The notes below the pieces were generated by a model. The model was not told the origin of the DNA and did no database searches. It saw only the letters and a program-made list of their open reading frames with translations. This document shows, piece by piece, positions 40,151 through 64,000 of a stretch of 64,000 bases of DNA. The DNA is from Halocaridina rubra (Eukaryota; Arthropoda; Malacostraca; Decapoda; Atyidae): NCBI GenBank assembly GCA_037179515.1, contig JAXCGZ010017004.1:140001-204000 (forward strand). Reading direction: 5' to 3'. How positions within the stretch are numbered: position 1 is the stretch's first letter; each line of letters begins with the position of its first letter. The translations under genes and the position numbers were made by a program.

Positions 40151-41197
40151 CCTGGGCCCCTCCAAAAAAGAAAAGATGGGGGGTGTCCTTATCAGTACTA
40201 CAATTTATCATCAAAGAATCCACGATCTTCTTTATACATCCACAATGCAACAAACATTCACTCTGTAAAGAGTATCAAAGCACAATCTTCCAAATCTCAA
40301 GATAATAACATACAGTTATTTAATTCCGTCAATTATGACGCCAATCCTCAAAGTGTAAAACACACTTTTCATCAATTAAACGACACTGTTAAGTCAGCAA
40401 CAGTAAATGGAAAGTGTAATGCAAACCACACTGTTCCTCAGATAAACGACACTGTGCACCTAGCAGTAGGTGGGTCACTACCTTCTGTGTATTTTCGTAA
40501 ACAAAGGAATCAATGCGACATTCTAAACATCGTTAAATGGGAAATATGTAAACACACAAATCCCTAAAAACCACTGTTCACCCAGCCGAAATTGGGTACT
40601 AATATCCAAATTACTTAATGGACGCTCAACTACGAAAGTATATTTCGTTTCCACAGATAGAGAAACGCTTTATCCACGTGGGAAAAAGATACTCTTATTT
40701 ATTTCAACAACCACTTAAATTTCAAAGTTATATTTGCAATATTCATGCAAATACATGCAATTATCCTCCCTGTTTTCGCTGAAATGTGGACGATTTTAAC
40801 CGTAGAGTTTTACACTAACTTACAAGGTGGGAGCTTATCTAAAATGTACACTATTTTCACCACTACCACACCAATTCTCATCCGGTTCGAAGGACCAAAA
40901 GCTGTGGAGGATTTCCTGTGTGTTATTTACCCTTCGATCTTATAACCCCCTACATTCGGAAATCCTGACACGGCTTCAGTAGAGGCCTACCACGATCTCA
41001 AAATTAAATCCTCTACCAATAAAATATAATTAATATTACATGCATAAACATACATGCAAATATTTTATATGGGGGTTTATGAACTGCTGATATGTGAATA
41101 TTTAAATAAACTCTCCTCACCTTAAAGTAAAACTTCCTCATACAGAATAATAAATTTTTTAACATACATTCTACCTACGAGTGTTCAATTAAATGAG

Positions 41198-42609
41198 CTC
41201 ATTTAATTGAACACTCGTAGGTAGAATGTATGTTAGAAAATTTATTATTCTGTATGAGGAAGTTTTACTTTAAGGTGAGGAGAGTTTATTTAAATATTCA
41301 CATATCAGCAGTTCATAAACCCCCATATAAAATATTTGCATGTATGTTTATGCATGTAATATTAATTATATTTTATTGGTAGAGGATTTAATTTTGAGAT
41401 CGTGGTAGGCCTCTACTGAAGCCGTGTCAGGATTTCCGAATGTAGGGGGTTATAAGATCGAAGGGTAAATAACACACAGGAAATCCTCCACAGCTTTTGG
41501 TCCTTCGAACCGGATGAGAATTGGTGTGGTAATGGTGAAAATAGTGTACATTTTAGATAAGCTCCCACCTTGTAAGTTAGTGTAAAACTCTACGGTTAAA
41601 ATCGTCCACATTTCAGCGAAAACAGGGAGGATAATTGCATGTATTTGCATGAATATTGCAAATATAACTTTGAAATTTAAGTGGTTGTTGAAATAAATAA
41701 GAGTATCTTTTTCCCACGTGGATAAAGCGTTTCTCTATCTGTGGAAACGAAATATACTTTCGTAGTTGAGCGTCCATTAAGTAATTTGGATATTAGTACC
41801 CAATTTCGGCTGGGTGAACAGTGGTTTTTAGGGATTTGTGTGTTTACATATTTCCCATTTAACGATGTTTAGAATGTCGCATTGATTCCTTTGTTTACGA
41901 AAATACACAGAAGGTAGTGACCCACCTACTGCTAGGTGCACAGTGTCGTTTATCTGAGGAACAGTGTGGTTTGCATTACACTTTCCATTTACTGTTGCTG
42001 ACTTAACAGTGTCGTTTAATTGATGAAAAGTGTGTTTTACACTTTGAGGATTGGCGTCATAATTGACGGAATTAAATAACTGTATGTTATTATCTTGAGA
42101 TTTGGAAGATTGTGCTTTGATACTCTTTACAGAGTGAATGTTTGTTGCATTGTGGATGTATAAAGAAGATCGTGGATTCTTTGATGATAAATTGTAGTAC
42201 TGATAAGGACACCCCCCATCTTTTCTTTTTTGGAGGGGCCCAGGATGTCTTGAATATATTTCAAGACAGTTTATTTCTACGTACATTATAGTTTCGTTTA
42301 TTGTAACGTAAGTGCATGAATGTATACTTTTAGACTTAGCATGTATACTTATTAATTTCTATCATGTATACACGTATATTCGTATGTATAATGTGTAGTT
42401 TATTAGGGAGGCTGGCCGTAGAAGACGTGGAGAAAGGAATGTAGGTCACTAATGGATTTTAGCCATTAACCCTTCACCTCCTTGATAACGTTTATTGCAT
42501 CGCCTCGTTGAACAAAGAACTGTTGTAAGCAAGTCATAACTCAACTTAGTCCTAGTACCAAGGACCCCGACAAACTAGAGGAGTTTGTGGGACTTTCTTA
42601 CTAATAGTT
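41198..42609 (+). repeat. Right arm of 2.8-kb palindrome
   Basis: Mirror of 39786-41197. The match ends at agtt (42609). Beyond it the right side enters an 81-bp tandem repeat, while the left side enters the inverted 39513-39789 segment. Confidence 0.93.
41828..42286 (-). CDS. Hypothetical 152-aa frame in right palindrome arm
   Basis: Mirror copy of the frame at 40109-40567, with no change visible in the protein. In the partial copy at 39513 the start [14 protein letters not shown] is present but runs into (TA)n, which truncates it. Confidence 0.35.
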   Translation of the reverse strand: MYVEINCLEIYSRHPGPLQKRKDGGCPYQYYNLSSKNPRSSLYIHNATNIHSVKSIKAQSSKSQDNNIQLFNSVNYDANPQSVKHTFHQLNDTVKSATVNGKCNANHTVPQINDTVHLAVGGSLPSVYFRKQRNQCDILNIVKWEICKHTNP

Positions 42610-42830
42610 AGTTGCTGTCGTGAGATGCTACGAGGCACTCATTTTTACTGTGTTTGTTGACAGTACTTATAAGTTTGTTAAAGAGTACTTAGTGGTACTC
42701 GTGAGATGATACGAGACACTCATGTTTAGTGTGTTCATTGACAGTACTTATAAGTTTGTTAAAGAGTGATTAGTTGTCTTTGTGAGATGTTACGAGACAC
42801 TCAAGTAAAAAACGTGATAGAGATACGTGG
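42606..42830 (+). repeat. 81-bp tandem repeat, about 2.7 copies
   Basis: gtgagatg...acgag(g/a)cactca recurs at 42620, 42701 and 42782, 81 bases apart. The shared core is ttgacagtacttataagttt. It lies at the tail end of the 1.78-kb unit and is absent from the palindromic arms. Confidence 0.88.
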
Positions 42831-42968
42831 ATCAGAAGATATTCAATGAGTTTGATTGGGAATCCCGTGATTGCTGACGACATCAGGGTTATCCGGATAG
42901 ATGAGTACAGATGCAATGCAGATTCACCTTATTTCTAACAATATTTATAACTACGTGTGAGGGACAGA

Positions 42969-43381
<413 letters not shown>

Positions 43382-43508
43382 GAACCTCTCCTTTCGTCTC
43401 GCTCAGTTTTTGTAAACAATTGTTCGAATCTCGTATTTGCTCTTAACAGGCTGAATTATTACACAGTATACGATTATTCTAGAAAACTCTATAAACACAG
43501 ATATCATA

Positions 43509-44328
43509 TTATTTATTAGATCTGCAGCTACAATGACTTAGGTGAATGAAGTACACATATTTCCAACTTCTGAAACACGAAGCTAAGTCCTCATCTAAAA
43601 ATCGGACACTTCTGACACGTCTTGGGCTGAGCCGAAGTGGAGTAAGACCGACGTTCCTTGGCCCGGAGAAATTGTTATCAAAATGCTTATGTTGTAGAGG
43701 CGTGAAATGTTGTCTTCTGTTATTAATTTGTTGAAGGCGATCGTTACTGCTGTATATATTTGCCTCAGAAGGTCTGAAGTGGTTAATTACTTTTTCAATA
43801 TAAATTATATTAATATTGTACAAGTAGAAGTTATGTCAGGTACGCTAGCACAGAGCCAAAACTAATTTAGGGACCGTCTGACCGGCACCCGAGTCTGTAT
43901 GGGACCTACAGAACCACGCTATGTTAGCTGAGCTTTCTCTTCTACCGAGTAGCTACTAGGCCTGTCTTCCCACAGCTTTTGGGAGTAATAGCTGAGCTTT
44001 CTCCTCTACCCTGAGTAGCTGCTAGGCCTGGCTTCCCACAGCTTTTGGGAGTAATAGCTGAGTTTTCTCTGCTACCCCTGGTAACTGCTAGGCCTGGCTT
44101 CCCACAGTTTTTGGGAGTACTAGCACAGCCCTTAATGAATAACTTAACATTTTCAATACCATACTGTTTGCTTGACCTAGACAGGGTCCAGAGACCAGCT
44201 GTTATGATGAGTAACTTATATGGGTAAATTTTCACTGGTATATCCCTAAATGAAATTAGAATACGCAACTTTGAAAGATGAGCAGCAACAACATAATCCT
44301 TCTGTATTATTTTAGTTATGGGGATCAA
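43509..44328 (-). pseudogene. Possible LINE ORF1-like remnant, low confidence
   Basis: The minus frame 44328-43942 contains LRILISFRDIPVKIYPYKLL, reminiscent of RRM-like ORF1 proteins of I/jockey-group LINEs (x-V-x-P-Y/H-K/R-x-L), followed by a cysteine- and glycine-containing 21-residue repeat. A second frame (43823-43509) is basic. No RT lies next to it. This could equally be chance. Confidence 0.25.
43927..44126 (-). repeat. 63-bp minisatellite, three copies
   Basis: The unit gctaggcctggcttcccaca...cttttgggagtaatagctgag repeats about every 63 bases. Being a multiple of three, it stays open on the minus strand as a 21-residue repeat (ITPKSCGKPGLAATQGRGE). Confidence 0.85.
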
Positions 44329-44339
44329 TGGAATATGAA

Positions 44340-46203
44340 GTCCCCGACTAGGGAGGACTCATTCCCCAAGGTTAGATTAGGACGCACCAAAAAATGTGTG
44401 TTTATCGACACTTTGTAATCCCCTCTTCTAAAAGTTTACCCTATAATCACCCGGCAAAAGTAGTAATGTTATTGTAATATCCTCATGGCTTGTTTAAAAT
44501 TGATTTAATGAATTTGTTAGCCCTCCTCTCCTTCAGCTAGTTATAGTGGTATGGGGTGAGTTTCAGTAAATTATATTTTTATTTGCTAGATTCATAATGT
44601 CTTTTAACAGATACCATTGTGTGCTCAGTCAGTGAAAAATATAATCATAATACTCATTTTCAACTCTTAAGTGTTTTAGTGGTAAATATTTGCTTTAACA
44701 CTGTCAGAAAAAAGTATCATGTATATTTTTTTATTATTATATATAGATAGGGAGGGTTTGATTAAAAAAATGGGTTCACAATATATGGTATTGTTTGTCA
44801 TTGTTTTCTATATTTTTTTCAGTATTTTGTAATTTTGTGTTAGTGGTTGGGGTGTGAAAGTAATAATTTACAGTGTTAAGTTCTCACAATCATGAGTGCC
44901 AAATATAGTGAAAACTTCAATTCTTTTCCCTGCTCCATTTTTTAGGGCTGATTGTCACTTGGTGGCATTTGTGAACTTCACACTAGCTTTTGCTATCTTT
45001 TGTATGCCTCTCACTCTCCTCCTAAGTCTCCTGGTTCTGTATGTCAAGGCCTATCATGGACAAGTTATTACACACCTTGTTCCCCCATTTAATGTCTTCC
45101 CACTGCTTGCTTAAACAGTTTGTAAACTAAGTATGTGAATCCTCTTCATGATTCCCTTATTATCCATTATTTATAATGTCCACTGTCCAAACCAGCAACG
45201 CTGTCTCTTTTTCCAATTTATTTATTAATCTTTTTCAGCTCTCACACATATCTCTTAACTATCTCATTCCTCTCCCTTTGAAACCCTATGTCTTCATAAA
45301 CTCTTGTTGTACATATTTTTCCTAATGCTTCTAATTCTTTTCCTCAGATTCATTCAGTCCAGCACTCTTCGCTAAGCAAAAGTGTAGTACCAACAACTGT
45401 TTCATATCAGTCATTCAAGTTGTACCATGATATGAATCTCACTTTACATGCCTTACTCAGTGCAATTAGCAGCTGCCCCATTTCTCCCAATTTGTGGTCT
45501 TTTTCCATTTCCTGACTCTCCTCTGTTATTTTCTCCCAAATCTAACACTGTAAAGTTATGAAACTCTAGCTTTTTGAGCGCAGACTTTAATATTACTCCC
45601 AACTTATTCAATTCACAATCTCTACTTCCTGCATCTTATCACCTTAGACTATTCAATATTTACATATGGTTTCTTCCTTTCTTTGACCAGTCTCTTTGTT
45701 AATATTTACTTATTACTAATTATTAATATCATGAGATTTTGTCTTTTTTGCAGTATGGTAATTAAGATAAATTGTGGATATAGTGGTAACAATGCATCAC
45801 GGAAGGGTCATTTGGGTTGTATTAATGATATTGCTCCTATTTTCTTAGCCAATTTATTATATTTTCACTGACTTGTATGAAAGATGAAATTTGTTTTTTA
45901 AAATAGTAAAAATTTTAACATTTATGAGAAGAATACTTTGCTAGCATAGTGCACAGTGATTCAGCATTTCTTATTAGATATTGACGAAACTAAAAGCAAA
46001 TATATTTTTTATTTGCTGCACTTTGTTTCCCCATTATTCGTTAGAGAAAAGTTTTTAGACAATGTGCCTTCTCAAATCATATGTCCTTAGAGATATATCA
46101 CTAAGGGTCGTTCCTTGGCTTTCATTTGCTATGTTCATTAGCATTGTTAGATAAAGCAGTTTAATTTAGGTCAGTTTAGTTTTCAGTCAATGCAGTACGA
46201 GTA
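44340..46203. other. Intergenic, nothing recognised
   Basis: AT-rich. A pyrimidine-rich stretch at 44900-45680 may be an old repeat on the minus strand, but no family wording could be read. Confidence 0.45.
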
Positions 46204-46513
46204 CAGATGCTCTCAAACTTACAAACGAGTTATGTTCCGAACGGCTGTTTGTATCTTGAATTGTTTGTAAGTTGATATTTATATGTACAGTACTGTATTG
46301 GGTGTACAAACATTTCTACATCTTGTATGTAGCATAATTAATTTGTGTTAGAACATAAAATATTTGTTCTCTTATCCTAAAAATGCTTGTTGCAAGTTTG
46401 AACCATCCATAACTTGCTGCATAAGTATAGTAGACTGCTTAGGCACAGCTATTTTCACATGTTCGTAGCTCTGAGTGTTCGTATGTTGGATGTTTGTAAG
46501 TCGAGAGCTTCTG
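46204..46513. mobile_element. MITE with Tigger-style ends
   Basis: Left end CAGATGCTCTCAAACTTACA, right end (reverse) CAGAAGCTCTCGACTTACAA, TA on both sides, 310 bp. No coding content. It lies about 0.9 kb upstream of the ARMC5-like start. Confidence 0.88.
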
Positions 46514-47393
46514 TATAGATTTATTCCTTTGTCCTTTTATGCATTATGTTTTTATACTTTATTTTTTGAGGGATTTTATGTATTTTTGTATTGTGCATAT
46601 TTCAACAATGGTACATTTTTTTATACACATAAAACCTTAAGTTTCCATCTTGTGTTTCCCATTATACTTGGATAGGAGAAGTTATAGTATATTGTAAAAA
46701 TAATGTATGTTAGCTGAAATGATGTTTAATGTTAATTAAATCACTTTTATGTATTGGAACATATGGTGTGCTATTGTGCTAATACAATGTGTATGTGAAA
46801 CATTCAAAATTCATTGCGTGGCTCAAAGCTGCAGTACAGACTGCACATTTTAGAAAATGCTCAGGAACCTAGCTGCCACACAAAGTAATGCATATATTTA
46901 CTTGGTCCTAGCTTGCATTCAAGTTGTGCTTTTTCCTACCTAAATGCTTCCTTGGTTACGACTTTGTTAATGAATAATCTCTTCATATTAAAGCAGTTTA
47001 CTTAGGTAATCAGTCTAATAAATTAATTTGGTCCTTTCTTTATAAATCAATTTAATTTTTTGTGCTAAAATATATATTGCATTAATATAAGGTAGCTATA
47101 TCACATTATACCAGGATGTGTTGCTTATGATAGGTAATAACATTCATTCTACATATCTATAGATACTGCCAATAATTAGTGTAGGTGAACCTGAGTAAGT
47201 TGAATTGACAAAAGTTTTCAGAATTTTTAGGTCTGCATTTAGGGAATTAGTCCAGTGGAATTTGGACACCATAAGGATAACTATTCAGCATGGCACATCT
47301 TGAGTTTAATCTTGCAATATGGTATTTCATACCCTAAAGCAAGTTATTTTTTTCTCGGATATATTAATCCAGCCCCATTCTCCTTAATTTCAG
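46514..47393 (+). other. Upstream region of ARMC5-like gene with a splice acceptor
   Basis: AT-rich. At 47380-47393 ctccttaatttcag reads as a 3' splice site, implying a non-coding first exon further upstream that was not located. Confidence 0.5.
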
Positions 47394-47410
47394 TAAATTA
47401 GCTCTCAGGG

Positions 47411-59924
<12,514 letters not shown>

Positions 59925-60223
59925 GTAAGTGCATAAATCAGTGTTTTCGATAGTATAATATATGCACCATAGTGCCTGAAGTTTTTACCTATACAGTGTT
60001 TCATCGTAGTAGATTGGAATGTGGCTTATTCACCTGTTGCAATGCTATGACTGAGGGTCTTTTGGCCATGACAGCTTGATGTTCAGTCTTTCTTCAGTTA
60101 CGGTTCTTTTCCTATGACTACATCTACACCAAATATTCTGGCATTTTTTTGTATGCATCTCTCATTTTTCCTTCCATCTGACAAATCACAACACTCTCAG
60201 TGACACATTCATCAGGAAAAAAG

Positions 60224-60227
<4 letters not shown>

Positions 60228-60281
<54 letters not shown>
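60228..60281. repeat. (TA)n microsatellite
   Basis: About 27 TA units, directly before the pogo-type sequence. Confidence 0.95.
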
Positions 60282-60282
<1 letters not shown>

Positions 60283-61140
60283 TGTATGTTTCGGCAAATA
60301 AGGCGAATTTCAGATAACACGACCCCCAAATTTTGGTCTTGACTTTCATGGTTTTAGCTGATATCAGTGGTATAAGACGACTACCAAACCATCTGTGGTG
60401 AAGTTTAAGTCAGTGAGAACCAAGCAAATGAGACAGTGAATTACCAGTACAATGAATTAAATACCGTGTTGACTGAGCTGGCAAGCTTGGCTGGTAGGAG
60501 GGTGAAGCACCATTACAAAGTAATTCACAGCTCAGTCTTTTGCTAGCTTCTATGTTAACCAGTTTAAAAAATTAAACCTAAAATACAATTCCCTCAACGT
60601 GTTTTTGTAAATTTTCATGAAAAAGGATGGATGGACGAAGATGGTGTAAAGGTATGGATAGACAAAGTGTGGAACAGGCAGCCAGGTGGTATATTCAACA
60701 AATGTAGTTTGTTGGTCTGGAATATGTTTCGCAGTCATTTAACTGATAGCACTAAAAATCAGTTAGCACAAAAAAAAATACAGAAATTGCAGTTACACCA
60801 GGTGATTTGACTTCTCTAATGCAACCACTAGACGTAAGCTTGAACAAGCCATTTAAAGATCATGTGCATAAAGAGTGGAACAATTTGATGGTGAATGCTG
60901 AAAAATCCTTTACAAAAGGTGGGGCTATGCGTGCTCCATCACTTGCTGTGCTATGTGATTTTGTAATCAATTCATGGGATAAAGTGAAAGTAGAGACTGT
61001 AATAAAATCTTTCAAAAAGTGCAGTATATCTAATGTAGTGGATGGCACAAAGGATGATTTATTGTGGGACACTGACGACGAAGCCGAAGCCGACTCACCA
61101 GATTCAGACTGTGACCCATATGATGACTGTGTGATGCTTT
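60282..61140 (+). mobile_element. POGK-type pogo transposon fragment
   Basis: It begins next to (TA)n with tgtttcggcaaataaggcga, a pogo-like terminal style, and contains the C-terminal half of a DDE transposase. The N-terminal half is missing. The right terminus was not identified. Confidence 0.7.
60620..61132 (+). pseudogene. pogo (POGK-like) DDE transposase, C-terminal part
   Basis: The first frame reads KGWMDEDGVKVWIDKVWNR and LLVWNMFRSHLTDSTKNQL, where the second catalytic Asp (LVWDMFRSH in the family) is Asn. After a slip near 60785 it reads GDLTSLMQPLDVSLNKPFKD, keeping the third Asp, then INSWDKVKVETVIKSFKKCS and the acidic tail DDEAEADSPDSDCDPYDD. This is a different family from the Tiggers in the window. 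Confidence 0.8.
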
Positions 61141-61616
61141 TTTTTATATTACAATGCTTTTATTGGTTTAAGTCTTCCTTCACTTACGATTCTCTATCTA
61201 TGCCTACATCAACACCGAATATTCTTGAATGTTTGTTACACATGTCATATTATCCCTTCACATCTGACAAGTCACAAAACCCCATCTCTGTTTCTCTCTA
61301 TGTTTTCTTCATGCCCAGGCCCAGTGAGGGTAGATTTATTTTTATTTTTTGTCCCGTCCTGGTGTCAAAATCATAAATAAAAAACCACTTTAGTAGTGGA
61401 TTTTAGTGTAAAATAAAAGTTATGTACTCTACAACAGCTATTTCAAAACTGAAGACCCCAGTAACCTTTACTGACTCATCATTACGAAAGATTGTACGGG
61501 ATTTTGAGGTTAGTGTTTTTACATTTACAATCTAGTAGCTTAAAAACTTGTTATAGGGTGGTATTTTGAGTAGACTATTAAGGTCACTGTTTTTGTATCT
61601 GGCATATTGGACAACT

Positions 61617-64000
<2,384 letters not shown>

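Larger units (their letters stand above)
60040..61370. repeat. Direct repeats flanking the pogo fragment
   Basis: About 60110-60200 (ctacatctacaccaaatatt and catctgacaaatcacaa) and 61190-61285 (ctacatcaacaccgaatatt and catctgacaagtcacaa) are diverged direct copies on each side of the transposase fragment. Confidence 0.7.

Noticed and set aside
42606..42830. CRISPR-like array in the 81-bp repeats
   Set aside because: Contiguous tandem units without spacers in a eukaryotic intergenic region.
60807..61376. A host POGK-like gene
   Set aside because: Only the C-terminal half exists, with a frameshift and a lost catalytic Asp; no exon structure.

Overview
This window looks like arthropod nuclear DNA, most likely from a decapod crustacean. 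The signs are large AT-rich introns with canonical GT-AG splicing, several very long (TA)n and (CT)n microsatellites, and a dense nested load of Tigger/pogo transposons, non-LTR retrotransposons and Ty3/gypsy elements. The taxon is inferred from this repeat style and is not proven. Nothing bacterial or viral was found.

Layout. 1-5880: an RTE-like LINE and a decayed gypsy element, both on the minus strand. 5884-16637: two Tigger transposons. The second is split by a complete gypsy element (8801-13372, both LTRs present) and by a CR1/L2-type LINE (13749-15970). 16638-23451: Tigger deletion derivatives, a second CR1-type LINE and a jockey-type LINE (minus). 23642-37535: a complete eight-exon PSMD5 gene on the minus strand, with Tigger, a MITE and a hAT-like remnant in its introns. 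37741-38069: a perfect-looking foldback hairpin just upstream of PSMD5. 39513-43268: the strangest part of the window, copies of an unclassified unit of about 1.78 kb arranged head-to-head and head-to-tail, with a 2.8-kb palindrome that has no spacer and is bounded on both sides by (TA)n. 43378-47390: intergenic, holding one MITE and a 63-bp minisatellite. 47411-59924, continuing past the window: the first four coding exons of an ARMC5-like armadillo gene on the plus strand, whose introns hold a Tigger nested inside a MITE, a nearly full Tigger, three deletion derivatives of it, a (CT)n-cored hairpin and a POGK-type pogo fragment.

Only two host genes are supported, PSMD5 and ARMC5-like. They are transcribed divergently, with about 9.9 kb between their start codons. 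From family knowledge both belong to the ubiquitin-proteasome world: PSMD5 is an assembly chaperone of the 26S base, and ARMC5 is a CUL3 substrate adaptor. Their adjacency is noted, but co-regulation is not claimed. All transposase and reverse transcriptase genes carry frameshifts, stops or lost catalytic residues. The only long intact stretch is a 411-codon RT segment at 14450-15685.
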